Shown: piece by piece, positions 25,429-33,191 of the stretch | Layout: each line of letters starts with the position of its first letter | Numbering within the stretch: position 1 is the first letter of the stretch | Assembly (NCBI RefSeq): GCF_005405545.1 | Contig: NZ_BJEG01000002.1 | Span: 80,942-125,493, forward strand | Direction: 5' to 3' | Source of the DNA: Weissella hellenica | GTDB lineage: Bacteria; Bacillota; Bacilli; Lactobacillales; Lactobacillaceae | Length of the DNA stretch: 44,552 nucleotides | Position numbers and translations under genes: made by a program | The notes under the pieces: model-generated | What the model was told of the DNA's origin: nothing | What the model saw: the letters and a program-made list of their open reading frames with translations, nothing else | The model's database searches: none

Positions 25429-25764
25429 TTAAACGTTTTGTGCAACCCAATCCATAACTTGAACTGGCGACAAACGTTCACCATTACCGATATGATCAAC
25501 TTGCTTACCGTCTTCAAACAAAACAAATGCTGGAATACCCATCAAGCCTTGTTCTTGAGCAATAGCTAAATTAGCATCACGATCTGCATCAAACCAATTA
25601 ATGCCAGCTGAAGTAACACTTGCTTTAATATCCTTAACAAATGGCTTAATTGCCTTGCAATCACCACACCAGTCAGCTTGTAAGAACATTACTTGCTTAC
25701 CGGGCTTAGCGATTTCTTGACGAATAACGTCATCATCATTTAATTCTGGTTGGTAGAATTCCAT
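25429..25764 (-). CDS. thioredoxin-like protein with CGDC active site
   Basis: 111 residues from ATG at 25764 (GAGGG upstream). Thioredoxin fold: VMFLQADWCGDCKAIKPF with active site Cys33-Gly-Asp-Cys36 in place of CGPC, cis-Pro in GIPAFVLF, and GNGERLSPVQVMDWV at the end. Asp in place of Pro is found in thioredoxin-like proteins of lactic acid bacteria and raises or lowers redox potential, unknown here. The gene sits just upstream of the T-box operon with its own promoter; it is a plausible electron donor for the sulfoxide reductase homologue. Confidence 0.88.
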   Translation of the reverse strand: MEFYQPELNDDDVIRQEIAKPGKQVMFLQADWCGDCKAIKPFVKDIKASVTSAGINWFDADRDANLAIAQEQGLMGIPAFVLFEDGKQVDHIGNGERLSPVQVMDWVAQNV

Positions 25765-25794
25765 ATCTGCGCCCTCTTTCACTTATTTAATGTA

Positions 25795-25823
25795 AGTATA
25801 ATAGTTAACCTTTAATTAGTCAA
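25795..25823 (-). promoter_or_regulatory. thioredoxin gene promoter
   Basis: Minus strand -35 TTGACT (25818-25823), 17-base spacer, -10 TATACT (25795-25800). Confidence 0.8.
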
Positions 25824-25875
25824 ATTAACCTATTTTGAGTATGCACGATTACTAAATATTTGGCAAGCCATCGTA

Positions 25876-26976
25876 TTAAACCTCTTGCAAACGCAAATCT
25901 TGGATTTTTGTTTGGCCAATTACCTTCAAGAAACGGTAGTAGCCCCATGCCAAAACAGCTGGTATAGCCACTCCGAATACAATCAATAATACCAAACCAC
26001 GCATATCATGTGCTGCCAACCATAGCGGTGCAATCAGTGAATTCAATCCCAGTCCAGCAAGGGCATAAGGAACTTTAAAATCAAATCCAACCACTGCAAT
26101 AACGGCTGTAATCATAGCGATAACTGCTGGCCCAACAGCCAAAATAGGTCGTTTCAACAAGTTTGCAAATTGTACTTTCGGTGTTACCAAACCTTGTGCA
26201 ATATTGCCACCAATTGTATTTTGGTTATAAGACATTGCTGTAAATGAAACGAAAGCAACCGTTGTACCAATCAAAGCTGCCCCTGAAGACATTGGATCTA
26301 GTTGAACTGCAATCGCAAGTGCTGCAGAAGAAGCTGGTGTCATCAAAAAGACAAACCACGAAAGCGAAACGACCAGAGCACCTAAGACGGGATTAACTTG
26401 CATGGTATGACCAAGTGCACCACTTACCCAATTAAGCGCAGGCGTTGTTACAGACGCCAATCCTAGACCGGCAATTGATCCAACCATCGTCACAGCAAAT
26501 GGTACCAACACCATGTCCAATGGTGTTTTACCGGTCATCCATTTCCCCAACATTGCAGCAATCACACCTGCCAGCACTGCTGATACAGGTTGACCGGCCG
26601 TCATAATTTGTGAGCCAGTATCCTGTGCTGCTTGCCAACCAGTTGCCGTCATTGTGTTTGCCACGGCACCTGATGTGAAATAAACGCTATTGGCACCAAC
26701 TGTTGACGCAATCATCGTGCCCCCAATGACCAAAGTTGATGTACGCATCATCACGGCAATCGCCATCCCCAAAGCGGGCGCCAGCAATTTTTGAGCAATA
26801 TTACCTACTTGGACCAATGCATCCCAGTGAATCGTCGTTCCCACCGTATTAACCAACAAACCAATTCCCAGAAATACCAAAACCGTATTTGAAACACCTT
26901 GTGAAACTAAAAAGACATAATCTTTCGCTGTTAGCTTTTCTTCTTGTGTCTGTGTTTGTGCCTGTGTCTGCTCCAT
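25876..26976 (-). CDS. PTS-IIC-like membrane protein (PTS_EIIC_2 type) under a Leu/Ile leader
   Basis: 366 residues: a polar Gln/Thr-rich N-terminus (about 1-18), then roughly nine or ten hydrophobic segments and a short polar tail. Segments such as LVSQGVSNTVLVFLGIGLL, a Gly/Ala/Ser-rich core and SYNQNTIGGNIAQGLV recall membrane proteins annotated as PTS IIC subunits without IIA or IIB partners. None is encoded nearby, so sugar phosphorylation is unlikely from context. The leader carries a 25-codon ORF rich in Leu and Ile codons plus a terminator, and ilvE is the next gene upstream. I infer a role in branched-chain amino acid or keto-acid transport. The family name is by pattern; substrate unproven. 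Confidence 0.75.
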   Translation of the reverse strand: MEQTQAQTQTQEEKLTAKDYVFLVSQGVSNTVLVFLGIGLLVNTVGTTIHWDALVQVGNIAQKLLAPALGMAIAVMMRTSTLVIGGTMIASTVGANSVYFTSGAVANTMTATGWQAAQDTGSQIMTAGQPVSAVLAGVIAAMLGKWMTGKTPLDMVLVPFAVTMVGSIAGLGLASVTTPALNWVSGALGHTMQVNPVLGALVVSLSWFVFLMTPASSAALAIAVQLDPMSSGAALIGTTVAFVSFTAMSYNQNTIGGNIAQGLVTPKVQFANLLKRPILAVGPAVIAMITAVIAVVGFDFKVPYALAGLGLNSLIAPLWLAAHDMRGLVLLIVFGVAIPAVLAWGYYRFLKVIGQTKIQDLRLQEV

Positions 26977-27011
26977 AATTTTACCCCTTCTCCACGTAAC
27001 CCTGAAGATAC

Positions 27012-27049
27012 AAAAAAACCGCTAGTTAGTCTGTTCCTAACTAGCGGTT
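27012..27049 (-). terminator. attenuator terminator before the PTS-IIC-like gene
   Basis: AACCGCTAGTTAG and CTAACTAGCGGTT pair perfectly (13 bp) and are followed on the minus strand by seven T, 36 bases before the gene start. A second hairpin GTCGGCC/GGCCGAC (27079-27101) lies between it and the leader ORF. Confidence 0.88.
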
Positions 27050-27118
27050 CACGAATATAACATTCCAGTGATGAACTAGTCGGCCCTTTTTGTAGGCCGA
27101 CACAAATTGCTCGACCTT

Positions 27119-27196
27119 TTAGTTGATAATAATCAAGTCTAAAATTAAGCCGAGTAATAAGCCGTTATTTGCGTTGTTCATTACTGTTTTTGTCAT
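27119..27196 (-). CDS. Leu/Ile-rich leader peptide (25 residues), putative attenuator uORF
   Basis: ATG at 27196 with GGAG ten bases upstream, stop at 27119. The peptide begins MTKTVMNNANNG and ends with LLLGLILDLIIIN, i.e. six Leu and four Ile in the last 13 residues. Promoter, leader ORF, two hairpins and a U-run terminator follow in the classic order of ilv/leu attenuators. It should raise downstream expression when charged Leu/Ile tRNA is scarce. The known ilv leaders of enterobacteria work this way; for this gene it is inference from layout. Confidence 0.85.
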   Translation of the reverse strand: MTKTVMNNANNGLLLGLILDLIIIN

Positions 27197-27231
27197 CGTT
27201 TTGTTTCTCCGTTTTTTATTTGATGGTTATT

Positions 27232-27259
27232 ATTATGAACCTAAAAATTTGAAAGTCAA
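27232..27259 (-). promoter_or_regulatory. promoter of the Leu/Ile leader
   Basis: Minus strand -35 TTGACT (27254-27259), 16-base spacer, -10 CATAAT (27232-27237); an alternative -10 TAATAA overlaps with 18-base spacing. Confidence 0.7.
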
Positions 27260-27328
27260 CACTTTATTCTAATTTATTTTTAATTTTAAATGCTATTATT
27301 TAATAATACGAAAAATTTATACCCAAAC

Positions 27329-27373
27329 AAAAAATCATCAACCTTTCCCAATTAAAGAGACTAGATTGATGAT
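27329..27373 (-). terminator. terminator of ilvE
   Basis: Minus strand ATCATCAATC pairs with GGTTGATGAT, then a T-run. It isolates ilvE from the leader-controlled transporter. Confidence 0.8.
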
Positions 27374-27391
27374 CCTTATACTAAATATTAA

Positions 27392-28426
27392 TTAATCTAG
27401 TGGTACATCAACAGCCCAACCTTCAGGGCCCTTTTCGTCACCATATTGAATCGCAACTAAACGATCATACAAGGCTTGTGTCTTAGGACCAACCTCAGTT
27501 TCAGAATAAAAGACGTGCTTTTTACCATGATGCGTAATCGAACCAACTGGTGAAATAACAGCAGCGGTTCCCATGGCACCGGCTTCAGAAAATTTATCTA
27601 AATCATAGATGCTGATGGTTGTTTCTTCTGGTTGCATCCCCATTTCTTCAGCCAATGCTAACAATGAAAACTTTGTGACTGATGGCAAAATAGATGGTGA
27701 CTTCGGCGTTAAGAAACGATTATCTTTAGTAATACCAAAAAAGTTTGCTGAACCTAATTCTTCAATGTTTTCATGCAATCTTGGGTCCAAATAAACCACA
27801 TCAGAATAACCAGCTTGATGCGCTTGCTTGCCTGGTAACATTGATGCAGCGTAGTTTCCACCGACTTTGGCTTGACCAGTTCCACCATGGGCTGCACGGT
27901 CAAAGTCACTTGTAACATAAGCTGTTGGTGCTAATCCACCTGGGTAGTACGCCCCAACTGGCGTTACAAAAATATTGAAAATGTAATCATTACCGGAATG
28001 CACCCCTATATCTGGCGTTGCCGCAATTAGCAATGGGCGAATATACAAAGTTGCCCCTGACTCATAAGGTGGCACAAACTCTTGATTAGCCTTCACAACT
28101 TCTTTAATGGCCTCAACAAATAAATCTTCTGGATAACTCGCCATCAATAGCCGTTCTGCTGAACGTGACATACGTGCAGCATTACGATCTGGACGGAAAA
28201 TATTCACGCCGCCATCTTGGCGACGGTAAGCCTTTAACCCTTCAAAAATTTGTTGCCCATAGTGAAGACCGACAGCAGCTTCGCTCATTCCTAAAGTACT
28301 ATCTGTGACTAATTTACCAGCTTCCCACTTTCCATTATGGTATTCTGCACGATATCGATATGGTAAATCATGATAAACGAACCCCAAATTTTGCCAATCT
28401 AAATCAGATACTTGTGTTTTTGCCAT
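27392..28426 (-). CDS. ilvE: branched-chain amino acid aminotransferase
   Basis: 344 residues from ATG at 28426 (GGGGGA upstream); the ATG at 28462 overlaps the -10 box. Class IV PLP aminotransferase that interconverts Leu, Ile, Val and their keto acids using glutamate/2-oxoglutarate. Seen: LHYGQQIFEGLKAYR, FRPDRNAARM, LYIRPLLIA, the PLP lysine in QAKVGGNYAAS, and ITKDNRFLTPKSPSILPSVTK. In lactic acid bacteria it starts keto-acid aroma formation and allows Ile/Leu/Val use. It lies upstream of, and on the same strand as, the Leu/Ile-attenuated transporter, but has its own promoter and terminator. Confidence 0.95.
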   Translation of the reverse strand: MAKTQVSDLDWQNLGFVYHDLPYRYRAEYHNGKWEAGKLVTDSTLGMSEAAVGLHYGQQIFEGLKAYRRQDGGVNIFRPDRNAARMSRSAERLLMASYPEDLFVEAIKEVVKANQEFVPPYESGATLYIRPLLIAATPDIGVHSGNDYIFNIFVTPVGAYYPGGLAPTAYVTSDFDRAAHGGTGQAKVGGNYAASMLPGKQAHQAGYSDVVYLDPRLHENIEELGSANFFGITKDNRFLTPKSPSILPSVTKFSLLALAEEMGMQPEETTISIYDLDKFSEAGAMGTAAVISPVGSITHHGKKHVFYSETEVGPKTQALYDRLVAIQYGDEKGPEGWAVDVPLD

Positions 28427-28462
28427 ACTATACTTCCCCCAATTGCATAAATTTCTACTCAA

Positions 28463-28491
28463 TTATTAGAATACAATGAGATTATTGTCAA
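28463..28491 (-). promoter_or_regulatory. ilvE promoter
   Basis: Minus strand -35 TTGACA (28486-28491), 17-base spacer, -10 TAATAA (28463-28468). Confidence 0.78.
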
Positions 28492-28504
28492 GCTTTTATT
28501 TCAC

Positions 28505-28536
28505 AAAAAAGATCTAAACACTTTAAATGTCTAGAC
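28505..28536 (-). terminator. terminator of tyrS
   Basis: Minus strand GGTCTAGACA pairs with TGTTTAGATC (two wobble pairs), then six T. Confidence 0.82.
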
Positions 28537-28546
28537 CTTCCTTGAC

Positions 28547-29806
28547 TTATTTAATAACGGCAACAGCCCACTTCTTCTTACCACGCTTTACAATGATGTA
28601 CTTACCATCATACTTATCGGCAGGATTAATAACGGCATCTTCATCCTTAATTTGAACACCGTTAACGCGAACAGCACCATCCTTAACTGAACGACGAGCT
28701 GCCGTCTTTGACTTTTCAAAACCAGCCGCTACGACTAAGTCTAATAGACCAATTTCAGTATTATCAACTGCAAACGTTGGCACATTACCAGCTAAAACAG
28801 CTACTTGATCAGTTGTCAATGTGGCAACGTCAGCATTTCCAAACAAAACATTCGTCATAACTTCTGCTGTATGCATCGCTTCTTCACCATGTACAAAAGT
28901 TGTTACTTCTTGTGCTAAACGGCGTTGTGCATAACGTTCTGAAGCATTTTTAGCCAAATCAGCAACTAAATTAGCAACTTCATCTTGCGTTAAGAACGTA
29001 AAGAATTTTAGCATCTTTTCGACATCGGCATCGGCTGTATTCAACCAGAATTGGTAGAATTCAAACGGCGTCGTCTTTTCTGGATCTAACCAGACGGCTC
29101 CACCTTCAGTCTTACCAAACTTTGTACCGTCTGACTTTAACAACAAAGGCACTGTCAATCCAAAGGCCGGTGCATCATTTGCGACTAATTTATGAATCAA
29201 ATCAACACCATTTGTGATGTTACCCCATTGATCAGAACCACCAATTTGTAGCCGGACATGTTCACGTTGGTATAGTTCGTAAAAATCAATAGCTTGTAGA
29301 ATTTGGTATGTAAATTCAGTAAATGAAATACCAGCTTCTAAACGTGAAGCAACCACATCCTTAGCTAACATGCTGTTAATTGAAAATAGCTTACCATAAT
29401 CACGCAACATCCCCAACAATGACATTTGACCTAACCATTCATTGTTGTTAACAATTGTAAAACCATTCTCACCAAATAACTTCGCCATTTGGGCACGAAT
29501 CTTTTCAACGTTGGCGGCAACATCTTCTTGTGATAACAACTTACGTTCTGATTTCTTACCAGAAGGATCACCGATTGAGCCGGTTCCACCACCCACAACA
29601 ATGACTGGCTTGTGACCAACCAATTGGAATCGCTTTAAAATCATAAAAGGAATCAAGTGACCAATATGCATTGAATCACCAGTTGGATCAATTCCTGCAT
29701 ACAAACCAATTGATTCTTTTTGTGTTAATTCTCGTAAACCATCCTCGTCAGTAACTTGGTTAATTGCATCACGCCAAGCTAGTTCATTTAATATATCTAC
29801 TGCCAT
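28547..29806 (-). CDS. tyrS: tyrosyl-tRNA synthetase
   Basis: 419 residues, standard bacterial TyrRS length, with TTGGAGG upstream. Class I: YAGIDPTGDSMHIGHLIPF carries the HIGH motif, GGSDQWGNITNGVDL binds substrate, and KFGKTEGG is the KMSKS equivalent. A C-terminal S4 RNA-binding domain (KTAARRSVKDGAVRVNG) follows. Charges tRNA-Tyr in the cytoplasm. Regulated by the T-box directly upstream. Confidence 0.97.
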   Translation of the reverse strand: MAVDILNELAWRDAINQVTDEDGLRELTQKESIGLYAGIDPTGDSMHIGHLIPFMILKRFQLVGHKPVIVVGGGTGSIGDPSGKKSERKLLSQEDVAANVEKIRAQMAKLFGENGFTIVNNNEWLGQMSLLGMLRDYGKLFSINSMLAKDVVASRLEAGISFTEFTYQILQAIDFYELYQREHVRLQIGGSDQWGNITNGVDLIHKLVANDAPAFGLTVPLLLKSDGTKFGKTEGGAVWLDPEKTTPFEFYQFWLNTADADVEKMLKFFTFLTQDEVANLVADLAKNASERYAQRRLAQEVTTFVHGEEAMHTAEVMTNVLFGNADVATLTTDQVAVLAGNVPTFAVDNTEIGLLDLVVAAGFEKSKTAARRSVKDGAVRVNGVQIKDEDAVINPADKYDGKYIIVKRGKKKWAVAVIK

Positions 29807-29862
29807 TTACTATGCCTCCAAATTAATCTTTATCGTCTATTTTTATGTTACTCGTTATAACT

Positions 29863-30076
29863 AAAAAGCGCCCTAACCAAGGACTTTCCTTGATTAGGGC
29901 GCAATTAAACGCGGTACCACCTAAATTGCCACAATTGTGACCACTTATCTCTCGTAACGTGAGATTGCCGTTCATGCGTTTTTATGATTGTAATTCGTTA
30001 ATGAGTTTGATTAGTTTACACCGACCACTAATTCGCTATCTGTCCACTCATTTTCCTACTGGATATCATACATGAT
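29863..30076 (-). promoter_or_regulatory. T-box leader of tyrS (specifier UAC)
   Basis: Minus strand: Stem I with GAAUUACAAUC containing specifier UAC (29990-29992), the T-box GGTGGTACCGCG (29910-29921), and terminator GCGCCCTAATCAAGG/CCTTGGTTAGGGCGC with T-run (29863-29902). The Tyr codon matches the downstream synthetase. Confidence 0.93.
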
Positions 30077-30082
30077 AAAACG

Positions 30083-30088
30083 ATTATA
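30083..30088 (-). promoter_or_regulatory. extended -10 promoter of the tyrS leader
   Basis: Minus strand TGCTATAAT (extended -10; TATAAT at 30083-30088); no good -35 is visible. Confidence 0.6.
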
Positions 30089-30115
30089 GCACATATGATT
30101 ACATTTTGTATAACA

Positions 30116-30390
30116 ACAAAAAAGAGGCCTCTCTCACTAAATGAGTGCAGGCCTCTTCGTGTATAAGTGGACCACCACGTACCACTTATACTTTTTCACC
30201 ATATCATGTTAACGGGCACCACCCCATTAACAATCCCCTTTGTTCTAAGAATCCCGTCTTAGAACTCCTTCCGATTCGTTGAGGTTCCTTCACAACCTCA
30301 ACAAAACCATTATCGGACAGCAGGGAATTGCACCCTCCGAAAAGGCGGTCCTAGGACATCACCCCTTGACCAACTGCATCCCCGATAACA
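30116..30390 (-). ncRNA. unassigned structured RNA of about 275 nt with tandem perfect hairpins
   Basis: Own extended -10 promoter (TGATATAAT, TATAAT at 30397-30402) and own terminator, no ORF. 5' domain: TTATCGG (5' side) closes with CCGATAA over an 80-base irregular arm. Then four hairpins in a row: GTTGAGGTT/AACCTCAAC (9 bp), GTTCTAAGA/TCTTAGAAC (9 bp), TGTTAATGGG/CCCGTTAACA (10 bp), GTATAAGTGG/CCACTTATAC (10 bp), with G-rich loops (GTGAAGG, CGGGAT, GTGGTG, TACGTGGTGGT). The terminator stem is AAGAGGCCT/AGGCCTCTT with an inner hairpin. It lacks signatures of RNase P RNA, tmRNA, SRP RNA, 6S RNA and the riboswitches I know. It follows the truncated kinase gene, whose stop overlaps the promoter region. 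Confidence 0.75.
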
Positions 30391-30409
30391 GTATTTATTA
30401 TATCATATT

Positions 30410-31099
30410 TTAATTCACGTGAAATATCGTATCCGCACTAATCCCTAAGTAAGCGCTCTTTTCTGGCACTACCGTAAAACTATGTGTGTGCAGATCTACT
30501 ACTTGCGGTAATACTGGTTCTTTAAGTCCACTTAATGCGAGTGCTTGGGTATCCCATGCTTGGGTTGTTAAATTATAAAAACCCGTTCGTCCTGCAGCAG
30601 CCGGTGATGTAACATACACATCAAATAACTGATACATGATATAACTTTGAACATTCATATATTGCATTGCCTCATTAAATATGCCTGGATGTTCGTTTTT
30701 CAACCAAAGAATTTGCATTAGCGGCGTAACTTCTTGGAACATTAATCCTGTTTTTCGTTCTAATTGACCAATCACCCCATTCATCACAAGGGCATCAATA
30801 TACTTTTGCGTTTCATGCCCATACGTTATCGGGATTAATGATTTTTTCTGTTCATTAAAAGGAATTAAGCTGTCTATTGTCATTTCCGTGAATGTAATTG
30901 TTTCAATACAATCACCAGCGTTTAAAGCCGCTTGCACTTGCTTTATCGCATTAATCACTGTCGTCAAAATTTGTTCTGCAATCACATTTTTAGTTGTTGA
31001 TGAATATGCAAAGGTTTGTTGTGACGATACTTCATTTTCGTCAATCAGTGTCGTTTTGATTGCCAACAGCGTGACATCGATAAGTAATGTATATTTCAT
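30410..31099 (-). CDS. half-length FGGY-type sugar kinase (gluconokinase-like), probably inactive
   Basis: 229 residues, with AGAGGAG upstream. Resembles the first FGGY domain of gluconokinase (normal kinases are near 500 residues): QTFAYSSTTKNVIAEQ, ITFTEM, HETQKYIDAL and GRTGFYNLTTQAWDTQAL. The phosphate-binding D-G-T-T loop at the start is DVTLLAIK, and the whole C-terminal ATPase domain is missing. It lies 127 bases from gnd, separated by a terminator. In relatives a gluconate kinase commonly neighbours gnd. It is either a decayed gene that remains open or a half-size protein with another role. No start or stop defect is visible inside the 229 codons. Confidence 0.65.
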   Translation of the reverse strand: MKYTLLIDVTLLAIKTTLIDENEVSSQQTFAYSSTTKNVIAEQILTTVINAIKQVQAALNAGDCIETITFTEMTIDSLIPFNEQKKSLIPITYGHETQKYIDALVMNGVIGQLERKTGLMFQEVTPLMQILWLKNEHPGIFNEAMQYMNVQSYIMYQLFDVYVTSPAAAGRTGFYNLTTQAWDTQALALSGLKEPVLPQVVDLHTHSFTVVPEKSAYLGISADTIFHVN

Positions 31100-31148
31100 A
31101 ATAACTCCTCTAACTGCATCCTTTTATTATTATACGACAGATGCACAC

Positions 31149-31182
31149 AAAAAGCTGGGGCAGCATAATTCTACCCCAGCTT
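31149..31182 (-). terminator. terminator of gnd
   Basis: Minus strand AAGCTGGGG pairs with CCCCAGCTT, then TTTTT. Confidence 0.88.
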
Positions 31183-31226
31183 AACTTTCACAATCAAAAT
31201 ATTTTATGGGTATTACCAAGCAATAA

Positions 31227-32135
31227 TTACTTAACAGCATCCATAGCATGTCCACCAAATCCGTTACGCAAAGCTGAAACAACCTTACCAGTAAACGTAT
31301 CTTCTTGTAGTGAACGGTAACGCATCATCAATGACAATGCGATAACAGGTGCTGGAACTTGTAAGTCTAATGACTCTTCAATAGTCCACTTACCTTCACC
31401 AGATGAGTGCATAACACCAGAAATCTTGTCTAGCTTAGGATCCTTTGAGAATTGATCTTCAGCCAATTCCATCAACCATGAACGGATAACTGAACCGTGG
31501 TTCCATAGCTTAGCAACGGCTTCGTAATCGTAATCGTATTGTGAAGCTTCCAAAACTTCGAAACCTTCAGCGATTGATTGCATCATACCATATTCAATAC
31601 CATTGTGAACCATCTTCAAGTAGTGACCTGAACCTAGCTTACCAGTGTATAGGTAACCATCTTCTTCAGCAATTGATACGAACAAAGGTTCGATAACCTT
31701 CCATGCTTCAGCATCATCTCCACCAATCATGAAGTTCCCACCGTTACGAGCACCTGACATACCACCAGAAGTACCAGCATCAAATAACTTAATTCCGGCT
31801 GCAGTGGTGCGCTTGTTTTGCTCCAAGTTATCCTTGTAATTTGAGTTTCCACCGTCGATAATGATATCGCCGGCTTCCATCTTCTCAATCAAAGTATCAA
31901 TGGTTGAGTTAGTTGGCTTTCCAGCTGGAACCATTACCCAAACAACCTTTGGTGATGGCAATGCTGCCAACATGTCGTCTAAGTCAGTAACACCAGTAAC
32001 AGCTTCTGAGTATGAGTCAGCTTCTTTAACAGAATCTGCGCTCAAGTCATAAGCAACTACTTCGTGACCATTGTCAACGGCATTCTTTACCAAGTTCAAG
32101 CCCATCTTACCAAGACCGATCATTGCGAACTTCAT
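31227..32135 (-). CDS. gnd: 6-phosphogluconate dehydrogenase, decarboxylating (short form)
   Basis: 302 residues, the short YqeC/GntZ-like class rather than the 470-residue class. Oxidises 6-phosphogluconate to ribulose 5-phosphate plus CO2, a central step of heterolactic fermentation. Seen: NAD(P) site MIGLGKMGLNLV, substrate signature DAGTSGGMSGARNGG, catalytic region HYLKMVHNGIEYGMMQ, and EGKWTIEESLDL. Divergent from the RpiR regulator. AAAGGGG precedes the ATG. A TTGCAT -35 with TATAAT lies upstream near 32181-32212. Confidence 0.95.
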   Translation of the reverse strand: MKFAMIGLGKMGLNLVKNAVDNGHEVVAYDLSADSVKEADSYSEAVTGVTDLDDMLAALPSPKVVWVMVPAGKPTNSTIDTLIEKMEAGDIIIDGGNSNYKDNLEQNKRTTAAGIKLFDAGTSGGMSGARNGGNFMIGGDDAEAWKVIEPLFVSIAEEDGYLYTGKLGSGHYLKMVHNGIEYGMMQSIAEGFEVLEASQYDYDYEAVAKLWNHGSVIRSWLMELAEDQFSKDPKLDKISGVMHSSGEGKWTIEESLDLQVPAPVIALSLMMRYRSLQEDTFTGKVVSALRNGFGGHAMDAVK

Positions 32136-32289
32136 GTTTAATACCCCTTTTTTTCTATGTGTGTTTTTGCTACACCATTATTATAATGCAAAACTTTTTC
32201 ACAATGCAAGTATTTTGTTGTAAAATGTTTTCATGGGTTGTTTTAATTTTTATCATCTGTATATTAATTGAAATTATTAAGGAGAAAAT

Positions 32290-33132
32290 ATGGCACAATC
32301 AGGTTTCGCTCGAATCAGATCTTTGTTTGAACACCTCACTGGTTCTGATCGTAAAATAGCAACATTCATTTTAGATAGCCCTAACGAAATTCGTTCATTA
32401 ACGATTCAAGAGTTAGCGACCGCTATCGGAGTATCAACAGCAACTATTTCACGTTTCGTTAAACGTGTTGGCTTTAACTCATTTCGTGAGTTTTCCCTAA
32501 GCTTAGTAAACTCACCTATTACGCAAACCAGTTTCTTTGGGGAAATTGATGCAACTGATGACCAAAATAGTATCATTCAAAAAGTTTTTAGTGGTGCACA
32601 AAACGCACTTGATGCAACAGTTAATTTAATTAAACCAGAATCATGGTCCACCGCAACGAATTGGTTACTTAATGCCCAAACCATCGGTATTTTTGGTGTT
32701 GGGGGTTCATCAATCGTTGCCTTAGATGCTTATCATAAGCTTTTACGCACCCCTTTACACATTGAGCAGCACCCCGACTATGATGTGCAATTGATGCAAA
32801 CGGTACACATGACAAGTCAGGATGTCGCTATCGTCATTTCACATTCTGGTCGTAACCACAATACTTTAAATATTGCCCGACGTCTAAAAGACAATCACGT
32901 TAAAATTATTGCAATCACAGCTTACCCCAAGTCTGAATTGGCTAAACTTGCCTCAGTTACCCTTGCAAGTGTCGCTGAAGAAGTTAATATTCGTAGTGAA
33001 TCTATGTCTTCGCTAGTAGCCCAAATTGCCATCATTGATAGTTTATTCACCTTAATTGGCGTGCAATTAGGTGACAAAACACAGTCTGTAGTTGAAAAGA
33101 CGCGTCGAACAATTGAAGCTAGTCGTGAATAA
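32290..33132 (+). CDS. RpiR/MurR-family transcriptional regulator (HTH + SIS)
   Basis: 280 residues, AAGGAGA before the ATG. N-terminal HTH domain (about 1-77) with LTIQELATAIGVSTATISRFVKRVGF, then a SIS sugar-phosphate binding domain (about 120-260) with IGIFGVGGSSIVALDAYHK and VAIVISHSGRNHNTL. Divergent from gnd across a 154-base gap, so it probably senses a phosphorylated pentose-phosphate pathway sugar and controls gnd. The gap contains TGTAAAATGTTTTCA near 32219-32233, a possible operator. Confidence 0.9.
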   Translation: MAQSGFARIRSLFEHLTGSDRKIATFILDSPNEIRSLTIQELATAIGVSTATISRFVKRVGFNSFREFSLSLVNSPITQTSFFGEIDATDDQNSIIQKVFSGAQNALDATVNLIKPESWSTATNWLLNAQTIGIFGVGGSSIVALDAYHKLLRTPLHIEQHPDYDVQLMQTVHMTSQDVAIVISHSGRNHNTLNIARRLKDNHVKIIAITAYPKSELAKLASVTLASVAEEVNIRSESMSSLVAQIAIIDSLFTLIGVQLGDKTQSVVEKTRRTIEASRE

Positions 33133-33135
33133 AAT

Positions 33136-33191
33136 AAAAAATCCTGCCAATATTAGACATCATCAATCTAATAACTAGCAGGATTTTTTTA
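33136..33191 (+). terminator. bidirectional terminator after the RpiR gene
   Basis: AAATCCTGC/GCAGGATTT outer stem with inner ATTAGA/TCTAAT, A-run before and T-run after. It serves the convergent genes on both sides. Confidence 0.8.
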
